DNA of 14,486 bases from Baffinella frigidus (GCA_026770585.1 MU646844.1:137660-152145); one strand, 5' to 3'; counted from the stretch's first letter, positions 10,501 through 13,857 are shown. Notes: generated by a model not told the origin, from the sequence alone. Numbers and translations: made by a program.

Positions 10501-12850
10501 GTTTTGGGTTCAGGGTTGCGGCGCTGGCAAACCAAGGGATCCGCACGCTGAATGTACGCTTGGGGTTTGGGGTCTAGGGTCTAGGGTTTGGCGTGTTGGG
10601 TTCGTGGTTTTAGGTCTTGGGTTTTGGGTTCACTGCTTCAGGTTGGGGTTTGAGCATTTCAGGTCTAGGGTCGGAATATTTCAGGTCTAGGGTCTGAATG
10701 TTTCAGGGTGAGGGTCTGAATGTTTCAGGTTTAGGGGCGGACGTCTTCAGGTTTAGGGTCCAATTTTTTCAAGGTTAGGGTCTAAATGTTTCAGGTTTAG
10801 GGTCTGAATGTTTCAGGGTTAGGCTGAATGTACCCCTCTGACCCTTCTGATGCCTCTCTTTTGCTTGAGTACCCTCAAACATGATCTACAATGATCTGAA
10901 TGTCAACATAGAGACCTGTATTAGTACCCAACTCGGCTGCCCAGAAAGGTGCAGTGCTGTCGTCCCTCCTTGCCTGTATGTCAGAGAAAGACCTGTATTA
11001 GTACAAGACCCCATGAGAGCCGAGCATAAGGCGTGTCATTTTGTACGCCTTATTGTTCCGCTTTTTTAAAAGGGTCAAACGTATGGAGAATTTCAAATTT
11101 ATACAGAAATACAAAAGTGCTGGACCATCTTCTGCGTTATGTGTTTGACTTTTCTTCACATTCATCCCTGAGGTAATGTGTTTGACCATTCTTGATATTC
11201 ATTTTTTTTACCACAGGTGGACCACGTGGGGTGCGAGTGGATAGAGGACAAGCTCAAACGTGCGTCCACATCGGACAAAACCGAACAGGTGCGTTTTGAG
11301 TGTGTCCAAGAAGACCTGAATGTATCCAAGAACCGCTGAGTGTGTCCAGGAAGGTGGTTCACTTGAAGCGGAGTGATTTGAGCTGCTCTGAGTGTGTCCA
11401 AGAAGCTCTATGAGTGTGTATAAGAGGGTGATTTTCTTGAAACGGTGTTCTATCCACGTGGGTGCGAGTGGATAGCGGACACGCTCAAACGTGCGTCTAC
11501 GTCAGATAAGTCAGAACAGGTGCGATTTGAGTGTGTCCAAGAAGACCCGAGTGTGTCCAAGAATATCTGAGTGTTTCCGGGAAGGACAAGACCGAACGGA
11601 CAAGTCCGAACAGGTGCGTTTTGCGCTCCTCGGGGTGTGTCCAAGAAGTTCTCTGAGTGTGTCCGGGAATGTTGGTTTCCGTGAAACGGTGTGCTATCCA
11701 CGTGGGGTGTGAGTTGATAGAGGACAGGCTCAAACGCGCGTGAAGGTCAGATAAGACCGAACAGGTGTGTTTAGCAATAAAGCCTAAATCCTAAACCCTG
11801 AACCCTGAACCCTAACCCCACCAAACCACCCTGAACCCTAAATCCTGAACCCCAAACCAAAAACCATGACCCCTAAATCCTAACCCCTAAACCCTGACCT
11901 CCAAACCCCGACCCCCAAACCCCCAAACCATGCACCCTTGACCCTGCGCCCTAAACCCTAAACCCTAAACCCCATACCTCAAACCCCCCAAACCTAAACC
12001 CCGCATCAGGCTATGGGGGTGGTGGTCGACATATCGATTCTCGCTCTGTCGGACGCATTCGTCGGAACATTCACCTCCGCCCTCTCCCGTGTCGCGTATA
12101 CCCCCCCAAACACTGAACCCTACGCCGAACCCTACAAGCTACACAGTAAACCCTTAAAATCTACAAACCCCTGAAGCTTAAATCCTAAATCCAAAAGCCT
12201 AAAGCCTATTTTTTCCAAAACACAACCCCGAAACCGGCTTGGGGTTTGGGGTTTGGGGTTGAGGGTTTGGGGTGTAGGATGTAGGGTTTAAGGTTCAAGG
12301 TGTGGGGTGTAGGGAGAAGGACATATCGATTCTCGCTCTGTCGGACGCATTCGTCGGAACGTTCACCTCCGCCCTCTCGCGTGTCGCGTTTACCCCCCCA
12401 AACCCATCCCAGGGTTTCCCACTACAAAACCTGCCCCGATAAGCCTAACCCCCAAAGCCTCAAGCGTAAACGCTAAACCCTGAACCCTGAACCCTCCACC
12501 CTCCACCCTCCACCCTCCACCCTCCACCCTCCACCCTCCACCCTCCACCCTCAACCCTCCGCCCTCCACCCTCCACCCTCCACCCCAAACCCAAAACCCA
12601 GCAACCTAAACAGCAATCCCTAAAAACTCCTCGAACCCCTAAACCCCACGCCCTAAACCCTACAACCCTCAACCCTGAACCCTGAACCCTGCACCCCGAA
12701 CCCCAAATCCTTCACCCTAAAACATGAAACCTACAACCTAAACCCTAAACCCGAAACAGGTTCCAGCTGAGCTATTCGCAGAAGGGGTTTGTCAAGCCCT
12801 ACGTCTCCCTCGACATCCCCTGGTATTTGTCCCCGAACCAGAACCCTTAA
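3756..12850 (+). CDS. GT23 alpha-1,6-fucosyltransferase-like gene, multi-exon
   Basis: Proposed join: 3756-3944, 4445-4532, 5006-5072, 5373-5405, 6030-6128, 6680-6776, 7244-7310, 7613-7660, 7845-7904, 8982-9068, 10060-10134, 11217-11288, 12010-12095, 12760-12850. All junctions are AG/GT and all phases agree, giving about 385 residues. The product would transfer fucose from GDP-fucose to N-glycan cores or a related acceptor in the secretory pathway, as FUT8 does. Support comes from ordered family landmarks: W..RP, PFIGMQ-VRRGD (arginine pair for GDP-fucose), VYLATDDP, and SDAFVGTFTSALSRVA. FUT8 has H where this has Q before VRR. The C-terminal SH3 domain of animal FUT8 is absent. The 5' end, and the choice of some duplicated exons, are uncertain. 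Acceptor specificity cannot be read from sequence. Confidence 0.85.
3960..4118 (-). repeat. TTTAGGG-orientation telomere-like repeats
   Basis: Here the heptamers run G-rich on the + strand (GGGTTTAGGGTTTAG), opposite to the CCCTAAA array just upstream of the exon at 3756. The exon therefore sits between oppositely oriented, mutually complementary repeats. Confidence 0.85.
4119..4185 (+). pseudogene. Decayed copy of the 3' part of exon 3756-3944
   Basis: GTGGGAGTAGGAGG... aligns to the exon tail GTGGGAACAGGAGG... and ends with the same GTCCTGCGAG|GTA border. Two in-frame TAG codons make it unusable in the original frame. Confidence 0.8.
4206..4356 (+). repeat. Right arm of the 151-bp inverted duplication
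   Basis: This matches the reverse complement of 3171-3321 with 4 mismatches in 151. The two arms could pair in the transcript and loop out the exon at 3756-3944 together with its decayed copy. Confidence 0.9.
4445..4532 (+). CDS. Fucosyltransferase exon: EEDWATQDLRNR...DPRSC
   Basis: The acceptor is CTTACCAG ending at 4444, and one base completes the Arg codon from the previous exon. The donor is GTACAA at 4533, phase 0. The translation VQEEDWATQDLRNRLHALQ followed by FDPRSCGRAA resembles the FUT8 segment just before the catalytic domain, a helix ending in a conserved Q.P..C. An alternative acceptor at 4450-4451 would break the phase with the upstream exon. Partial degraded echoes of the exon end (TTCGAT, GCGGTACAAAC) appear at 4550-4581 and 4611-4635. 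Confidence 0.75.
4577..4615. other. Imperfect hairpin in intron
   Basis: CAAACTTAAAACG (4577-4589) and CGTTTTGAGTTTG (4603-4615) pair at 12 of 13 positions around a 13-nt loop containing GGTAC. It lies shortly downstream of a donor and shares the GGTACAAA motif seen at several places in the window. Confidence 0.65.
4754..4824 (+). pseudogene. Upstream copy 1 of exon 5006-5072
   Basis: This begins after CGCAG (4749-4753) with codons for IGHFPNHGAAA, then HHSRYI and a TAA stop. Relative to the functional exon the shared part differs only at third codon positions (ATC/ATA, GGG/GGA, CCG/CCA, AAC/AAT). Downstream it matches the 4889 copy rather than the functional exon. Confidence 0.75.
4889..4952 (+). 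pseudogene. Upstream copy 2 of exon 5006-5072, open and phase-compatible
   Basis: After AAACGCAG the 64-nt segment reads IGHFPNHGAKAVATSNIYSFP without a stop and ends before GGTACAAA in phase 1. That is the same entry and exit phase as the functional exon. The C-terminal half is unrelated to the GT23 pattern, so I treat it as a broken copy, but splicing cannot be excluded from sequence. Confidence 0.55.
5006..5072 (+). CDS. Fucosyltransferase exon: IGHFPNHGAAATLNYLVIQLKR
   Basis: The acceptor is AAACGCAG ending at 5005; the donor is GTACAC at 5073, phase 1. This occupies the position of the first strand-helix of the GT23 catalytic domain, where the family has a glycine-rich G.G...H segment followed by a hydrophobic helix (here LNYLVIQL). 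It is the last of three tandem copies, the only one whose 3' half keeps that pattern, and it joins in phase to the 33-nt exon at 5373. Confidence 0.75.
5080..5235 (+). repeat. Intronic heptamers CCCTCAA/CCCTAAA
   Basis: The intron after exon 5006-5072 starts with CCCTAAA and CCCTACA units and continues with CCCTCAA units. The segment 5236-5372 is less repetitive and contains a duplicated GTATCTGAACCCC/TTATCTGAACCCC motif about 50 bp apart. I see no further exon in it. Confidence 0.85.
5373..5405 (+). CDS. Fucosyltransferase 33-nt microexon: LRDMRPVVLQ
   Basis: The acceptor is CGACGCAG ending at 5372; the donor is GTCTCA at 5406. Two bases complete the Gly codon from the previous exon, ten codons follow, and one base is left over. 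Joined, the protein reads LKR-G-LRDMRPVVLQ-G-PWIYAG. This restores the family pattern of a hydrophobic strand directly before W.YA. The fit in phase on both sides is the main evidence, because the exon is too short to recognise alone. Confidence 0.65.
5420..5808 (+). repeat. Intronic heptamer/octamer block
   Basis: CCCCTTAC octamers near 5448-5472 are followed by a partial copy of the preceding exon tail (GTCCTACAAG|GTC, about 5530-5546). Then follow mixed CCCTAAA, CCCTGAA and CCCGAAA heptamers up to the acceptor of a decoy exon at 5809. Confidence 0.8.
5809..5852 (+). pseudogene. Truncated copy of the 5' part of exon 6030-6128
   Basis: CCTGCAG precedes GGCCGTGGATATATGCGGG, which matches the functional exon start through ATCTCTCGTG and then diverges to GCGGCTGTTGA, an in-frame stop. 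The acceptor is as good as the real one, so it could compete in splicing. Confidence 0.75.
6030..6128 (+). CDS. Fucosyltransferase exon: PWIYAGCEAGDLSC...
   Basis: The acceptor is CCTGCAG ending at 6029; the donor is GTACAG at 6129. It enters with two bases and leaves with one. The 32 codons begin PWIYAGCEAGDLSCVFLPTS, followed by VCDTSNITLGPD. FUT8 has W.YA..GW..VF.P.S.TC in the corresponding place, so W, YA, VF, P, S and C line up. The cysteines may form the disulphides typical of this region. N-I-T is a potential N-glycosylation site. Both ends of this exon are separately duplicated nearby. Confidence 0.8.
6167..6211 (+). pseudogene. Copy of the 3' part of exon 6030-6128
   Basis: TCTGTATGCGACATGTCG...GGCCCAGATG|GTACAG repeats the last 45 nt of the functional exon, including the donor. 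The encoded TSVCDMSNITLGPD is still open. A third, 18-nt piece ends at 6258 before GTACAT. Confidence 0.75.
6366..6421. other. Inverted repeats around a CCTACGGTAGG palindrome
   Basis: ATCCATAGGACC (6366-6377) faces GGTCCTACGGAT (6410-6421), 11 of 12 positions pairing. Between them lies CCTACGGTAGG, the same palindromic core that is abundant at 13731-14456 near the right edge. This links an intronic hairpin to the downstream palindrome field. Confidence 0.65.
6477..6496. other. Short hairpin CCGATG/CATCGG
   Basis: CCGATG (6477-6482) and CATCGG (6491-6496) pair around an 8-nt loop. It is a minor structure in the intron; role unknown. Confidence 0.5.
6680..6776 (+). CDS. Fucosyltransferase exon: APEAPVYPGRVEEQDPGYVP...
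   Basis: The acceptor CCTAAACCAG is a modified heptamer ending at 6679; the donor is GTGCGTG at 6777. Two bases complete Gly, 31 codons follow, and TG is left to make Trp with the next exon. The segment ends YVPLIYATEGKSLL-W, corresponding to the FUT8 stretch P.LPLA.P...W W that precedes the RP.P helix. Another frame is open too but breaks phase with both neighbours. Confidence 0.75.
6957..7130 (+). repeat. About 1.5 units of the 115-bp acceptor-containing minisatellite
   Basis: From TCGTTAGAAGACTTTCC the sequence repeats the unit found in three copies at 8640-8981, including ...GGTACAG|GAGGCGGCGG (AG at 7025-7026). It lies in the intron before exon 7244, more than 1.5 kb away from the main array and from the exon whose head it copies. 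The open frames on either strand here follow from the repeat and are not genes. Confidence 0.85.
7244..7310 (+). CDS. Fucosyltransferase exon: FTSILTGSIFRPKPAYQARVAH
   Basis: The acceptor is GGATGCAG ending at 7243; the donor is a canonical GTGAGT at 7311, phase 0. It matches the GT23 helix W..SQ...YL.RP.P that leads into the Arg-Arg motif. The RP.P signature is present as RPKP. Confidence 0.85.
7320..7612 (+). repeat. Intronic heptamers, CCCTGAA grading to CCCTCAA
   Basis: This intron is almost wholly heptamer repeats, with a homogeneous CCCTCAA tract at about 7486-7570. It ends AACCCTAAACAG, so the last heptamer forms the splice acceptor. Confidence 0.9.
7613..7660 (+). CDS. Fucosyltransferase exon: EIEKLGLSVEPFIGMQ
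   Basis: The acceptor is CCCTAAACAG; the donor is GTTTTG at 7661; phase 0 on both sides. It corresponds to the FUT8 segment ending I.GVHVRR. Here the residue before V-R-R is Q rather than H. The exon is only 16 codons and is flanked on both sides by telomere-like repeats. Confidence 0.85.
7845..7904 (+). CDS. Fucosyltransferase active-site exon, copy a: VRRGDACGQTRV...
   Basis: The acceptor is CGAAAAG; the donor is GTCCTC at 7905; phase 0 on both sides, 20 codons. VRRGD is the arginine-pair motif that in FUT8 (VRRTDK) contacts the diphosphate of GDP-fucose, and YNLEDYQ matches the following IEEYM helix. A second intact version lies at 8270-8329 and a broken one at 8069-8111. Either intact copy gives a full reading frame, so which one is used, or whether both are, is open. 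Confidence 0.85.
8069..8111 (+). pseudogene. Broken copy of the VRRGD exon
   Basis: AAAAG|GTGCGGCAGGGGACG... retains both borders but has lost 17 nt internally. Its 43-nt length shifts the frame. It ends TTACCAG|GTCCTC as copy a does. Confidence 0.85.
8131..8205. repeat. Direct repeats TTTGTACCACGAAACACTTTT
   Basis: The 21-bp motif occurs twice, about 41 bp apart, and a TCCGCA/TGCGGA hairpin precedes the first copy. The TTTGTACCA core recurs at 931, 1138, 1188, 1347 and 1820, and as GGTACAAA at 4533 and 7960. It may be the end motif of a decayed element family. Confidence 0.6.
8270..8329 (+). CDS. Fucosyltransferase active-site exon, copy b: VRRGDACEKTRV...
   Basis: The acceptor is CTGAAAG; the donor is GTCAAC at 8330; same length and phases as 7845-7904. 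The peptide differs only at two residues (GQ to EK), and all motif residues are kept. Including both a and b would place two Arg-Arg motifs in tandem, so they are most simply read as alternatives. Confidence 0.7.
8500..8639 (+). repeat. Intronic CCCTAAA array
   Basis: A clean CCCTAAA tract at 8505-8548 grades into CCCTCAA and CCCTAAG variants and ends ...CCCTGAACCAG, again forming an AG at the border of a repeat unit. Confidence 0.9.
8640..8981 (+). repeat. 115-bp minisatellite carrying a splice acceptor and exon head
   Basis: Units start at 8640, 8752 and 8867 (112, 115 and 115 bp), and a fourth start at 8982 is the true exon. Each unit is an exon head (GAAGCGGCGGTGCAGCTGGCGG...) followed by about 80 bp ending GGTGGTACAG. 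Each unit therefore supplies an AG acceptor and about ten in-frame codons. Units 2 and 3 read EAAVQLA.KYANNP.SL.DFP and then reach a TGA. Units at 6957-7130 belong to the same family. Confidence 0.9.
8982..9068 (+). CDS. Fucosyltransferase exon: ...GISLVYLATDDPEAVGLLT
   Basis: The acceptor is GGTACAG ending at 8981; the donor is canonical GTGAGT at 9069; phase 0 both sides. VYLATDDP is the clearest GT23 signature in the window; FUT8 has RVYLATDDPSLL at the same place. The exon head is the template, or a member, of the tandem acceptor repeat just upstream. Confidence 0.9.
9297..9320. other. Perfect 10-bp-stem hairpin between AGTTGAC motifs
   Basis: GAATAGCCCG and CGGGCTATTC pair exactly around ATAA. 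AAGTTGAC occurs 9 nt before the stem and again a few bases after it, and GAGTTGACTTTTG follows. Similar AGTTGAC or GTTGACTTTTG motifs lie beside structures at 648, 2035, 2230 and 7940. Confidence 0.8.
9510..9685. mobile_element. Small TIR element, family TACCACGC, member 3
   Basis: A perfect 21-bp terminal inverted repeat (9510-9530 and 9665-9685, beginning TACCACGCAAGAGTG) bounds 176 bp. The first 15 bases differ from the TIRs at 594 and 1980 at only one or two positions. The interior is unrelated but also carries a strong palindrome, 9624-9649, a perfect 26-bp dyad centred on GAATTC. It is an intronic insertion with no coding capacity. Confidence 0.85.
9854..9946 (+). CDS. Alternative or duplicate exon A: EGLGAHGIRVVAQTTDRAW...
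   Basis: The acceptor is CCTCCAG ending at 9853; phase 0 start. A GT at 9947 would end it in phase 0 after 31 codons, compatible with the exon at 11217. Later phase-0 GTs also exist before an in-frame TAA at 10018. The first 38 or so nucleotides are almost identical to exon B (10060-10134), after which the two diverge abruptly. The T-T-x-R-x-aromatic pattern is shared. Confidence 0.45.
10060..10134 (+). CDS. Fucosyltransferase exon B: EGLGAHGIRVVAQTTGRDF...
   Basis: The acceptor is CTCAAACAG ending at 10059; GTCGCC at 10135 gives a phase-0 end after 25 codons. The segment continues VYLATDDPEAVGLLT with a helix and the strand GIRVVAQ, equivalent to the FUT8 stretch after ATDDP. The frame stays open to a TAG at 10387, so a longer exon is possible. 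I prefer the short form because the downstream peptide lacks GT23 character. Exon A is the alternative. Confidence 0.55.
10267..10308 (+). CDS. Exon-like cassette ACAALANQGIRTLN
   Basis: This follows GGCAG and is followed by GTACGC, with phase 0 on both sides and 14 codons. Related pieces occur near 10389-10415 (partial) and 10515-10553 (nearly full), each followed by GTACGC. The GIR core resembles GIRVV of exons A and B, so it may be another diverged version of that exon, but this is inference from a short peptide. Confidence 0.35.
10425..10640 (-). repeat. G-rich heptamers around a duplicated cassette
   Basis: TTTAGGG/GGTTCGG-type heptamers in G-rich orientation surround the second full copy of the ALANQGIR cassette (10515-10553). 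This is the longest G-rich stretch in the gene. Confidence 0.8.
10644..10834 (+). repeat. 22-bp minisatellite containing TTTAGGG
   Basis: About eight to nine units of GGTTTAGGGTCTGAATGTTTCA lie head to tail with point differences and small indels. Each unit embeds one telomere-type TTTAGGG heptamer in a 15-bp spacer, so it appears to be a higher-order repeat built on the heptamer. Confidence 0.9.
10912..11004 (+). repeat. Direct repeat AGACCTGTATTAGTAC
   Basis: Identical 16-bp copies lie at 10912-10927 and 10989-11004, 77 bp apart, in otherwise unique intron sequence. Downstream, AAGGCGT and ACGCCTT (about 11028-11051) form a 7-bp stem before a T-rich run. Confidence 0.8.
11217..11288 (+). 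CDS. Fucosyltransferase exon: VDHVGCEWIEDKLKRASTSD...
   Basis: The acceptor ATTTTTTTTACCACAG has the best polypyrimidine tract in the gene; the donor is GTGCGT at 11289; phase 0 both sides, 24 codons. It bridges the GIRVVAQ strand and the FVGTF exon; joined it reads DKTEQ-AMGVVVDIS. FUT8 has a comparable loop before RGV..DI. Two decayed copies follow. Confidence 0.75.
11289..11456 (+). repeat. 20-bp repeats TGAGTGTGTCCAAGAAG in intron
   Basis: The motif recurs about five times here and again at about 11528-11565 and 11629-11670. This intron sequence was duplicated together with the adjoining exon, giving a unit of roughly 240 bp. Confidence 0.8.
11457..11519 (+). pseudogene. Decayed copy 2 of exon 11217-11288
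   Basis: CACGTGGGTGCGAGTGGATAG aligns to CACGTGGGGTGCGAGTGG in the functional exon with one G missing, which shifts the frame into TAG. The donor AACAG|GTGCGA is preserved. Confidence 0.85.
11700..11768 (+). pseudogene. Decayed copy 3 of exon 11217-11288
   Basis: The frame is preserved at the start (HVGCELIEDRLKRA) but a TGA replaces the codon after CGCGCG. The donor is preserved as AACAG|GTGTGT. Confidence 0.85.
11780..12007 (+). repeat. Intronic mixed heptamers
   Basis: CCCTGAA, CCCTAAA and CCCCAAA variants fill the intron up to the acceptor GCATCAG. No exon is seen. Confidence 0.85.
12010..12095 (+). CDS. Fucosyltransferase exon: AMGVVVDISILALSDAFVGT...
   Basis: The acceptor is GCATCAG ending at 12009; the donor is GTATAC at 12096, leaving GC to complete Ala. 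DISILALSDAFVGTFTSALS-RVA matches the C-terminal GT23 motif (FUT8: [25 protein letters not shown]) in spacing and in the F.T.S..R.A residues. Together with VYLATDDP it makes the family call secure. Confidence 0.9.
12237..12315 (-). repeat. G-rich heptamers before the second FVGTF copy
   Basis: GGGGTTT-type units in G-rich orientation lie just upstream of the duplicate exon at 12320. Confidence 0.8.
12320..12387 (+). pseudogene. Partial duplicate of the FVGTF exon
   Basis: The 68 nt from GACATATCG through GTCGC repeat the functional exon with two differences (ACA/ACG and TCC/TCG), both silent, and end before GTTTAC in the same phase. The AMGVVV start and the original acceptor region are missing; the AG present (12318-12319) has a purine-rich context. 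It is open, so use as an alternative exon cannot be excluded. Confidence 0.65.
12490..12590 (+). repeat. CCCTCCA heptamer array
   Basis: About thirteen near-identical CCCTCCA units, interrupted by one CCCTCAA and one CCCTCCG. The 7-bp period is kept while the sequence differs from neighbouring CCCTGAA and CCCTAAA blocks. Confidence 0.9.
12760..12850 (+). CDS. Fucosyltransferase terminal exon: FQLSYSQKGFVKP...NP stop
   Basis: The acceptor CCCGAAACAG is a modified heptamer ending at 12759. One base completes Ala, 29 codons follow and TAA is at 12848-12850. RVA-FQLSYSQ continues the RVAYE helix of GT23, and SLDIPWY matches the family C-terminal core. There is no SH3-like extension. No AATAAA is seen directly downstream. 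Confidence 0.8.
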
Positions 12851-12926
12851 ACCCTGAACCCTAAACCCTAAACCGTAAACCCTGAACCCTAAACCCCAAA
12901 CCCTAAACCCCAAACCCTAAACCCTA

Positions 12927-12982
<56 letters not shown>

Positions 12983-13020
12983 GACCCCCAACCCTCAACC
13001 CTCAACCCTCAACCCTCAAC
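12851..13020 (+). repeat. Heptamer block after the stop codon
   Basis: CCCTAAA and CCCTGAA units pass into a homogeneous CCCTCAA tract at about 12930-13020. Confidence 0.9.
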
Positions 13021-13044
13021 CTGAGAGGGATAAGACTTCACCAG

Positions 13045-13069
13045 AATCTCCTTCGACATCACCTTGTAA
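13045..13069 (+). pseudogene. Possible alternative or relict terminal exon ISFDITL stop
   Basis: TTCACCAG (ending 13044) precedes AATCTCCTTCGACATCACC, then TTG TAA. It resembles the YVSLDIPWY part of the terminal exon at the nucleotide level and enters in the same phase (one base, then ATC). It lacks the FQLSYSQKGF part. It could be a relict copy or an alternative last exon. Confidence 0.4.
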
Positions 13070-13244
13070 GCGTCTCCGCCCTAATTCTGCTAGTTTCTAG
13101 CTTCATGAGAGGGAACGCATCCACACTATGCAATTCCATGGATATGGTACTTCCCCCCGAGTCGAAAAGCGCCCTACCGTTCGACCCTAAACCCTAAACC
13201 CCAACCGCATAACCCTTCTTCCCTCACCCTAAACCCCTACGCCC

Positions 13245-13486
13245 GTATTGTAGAATTCGGGTTGGCTTGGATTTTCCAAGGGTGGGGTCGGGCAGAAATC
13301 TGACAAAAATGCGCCGTTTTGTGTCACCTTATGGGTGGGGGATGCAAAGACAAGATATCTTGTCATCAATCTCATGCGTAAGATAGCATAAAACTTGATT
13401 TAAGCCAGTCATCTAACAAAATATTCTTGGAGTTTGGAATTCCCGACCCTGACCCAAAATCCAAGCCAACCCGAATTCTACAATAC
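13245..13486. mobile_element. TIR element with perfect 31-bp ends, 242 bp
   Basis: GTATTGTAGAATTCGGG at 13245 begins a 31-bp arm repeated exactly in reverse complement at 13456-13486. TA lies just inside the outermost base on each side, so the element could be TTGTAG...CTACAA flanked by a TA duplication, as for Tc1/mariner-type MITEs. That assignment is inference. The interior holds a perfect 16-bp palindrome (13349-13364, GACAAGATATCTTGTC). It also holds AAGATAGCATAAAAC, shared with the foldback element at 2575-2709. No transposase is present. Confidence 0.85.
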
Positions 13487-13515
13487 CAGGTGCTGGGCGG
13501 GATTCCACCAGATCC

Positions 13516-13640
13516 ACGTGCCATGGGGCACGTACGGATGCTGACAACTTTCTGAAAGTAGTTTCCTTAAGTTGTCCTAGACTCATAACCTGCGAGTCCA
13601 GGAAGATTACCCTAGAGGGTGAGTATCGAGTGTGGCTAAT
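13516..13640. other. Cluster of short stem-loops
   Basis: ACGTGCC/GGCACGT (13516-13533, loop ATGG), ACAACTT/AAGTTGT (about 13544-13575), GACTC/GAGTC (about 13580-13598) and GAGTGT/ACACTC lie in succession. The arrangement superficially recalls a structured RNA, but no known RNA gene is recognised. Confidence 0.45.
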
Positions 13641-13686
13641 TACCAACACTCGGAGGCGGACCGTGAAAGGGAGTTGCGAATCTCTT

Positions 13687-13754
13687 AAGTGGCCAGGCGG
13701 TCAAATTTGAACGCCAAGAGGTCCTAGGCAGGTCCTAGGGCCCTACGGTAGGGC
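13687..13754 (+). repeat. Palindrome module, left copy
   Basis: The 68-bp module AAGTGGCCAGGCGGTC...CTACGGTAGGGC recurs at 14347-14414 with a few changes. Inside it, GGCGGTCAAATTTGAACGCC is a near-perfect palindrome and GGTCCTAGGGCCCTACGG follows. Confidence 0.85.
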
Positions 13755-13800
13755 GTATGAGCCTACTGGCCACTGAGGGGACCTAGGCCTCGAGCGCATG

Positions 13801-13857
13801 GAGAGGAGGCATGGGATTCTGGTGAGTGTAATAAAGATCGGGATTCCCGGCAGCCGC
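13801..13857 (+). repeat. GGGATTCTGGTGAGTG module, left copy
   Basis: The 57-bp module GAGAGGAGGC...CCCGGCAGCCGC is repeated at 14087-14145 with a 2-bp insertion in the A run and two substitutions. It contains AATAAA and the palindrome CGGGATTCCCG. AATAAA could act as a polyadenylation signal, but this lies about 1 kb after the fucosyltransferase stop. Confidence 0.8.

Noticed and set aside
13540-13650. tRNA-like succession of stem-loops with an ACTCATAACC loop
   Set aside because: There is no T-arm consensus (GGTTCRA), the acceptor stem does not close, and the middle loop is nine bases.
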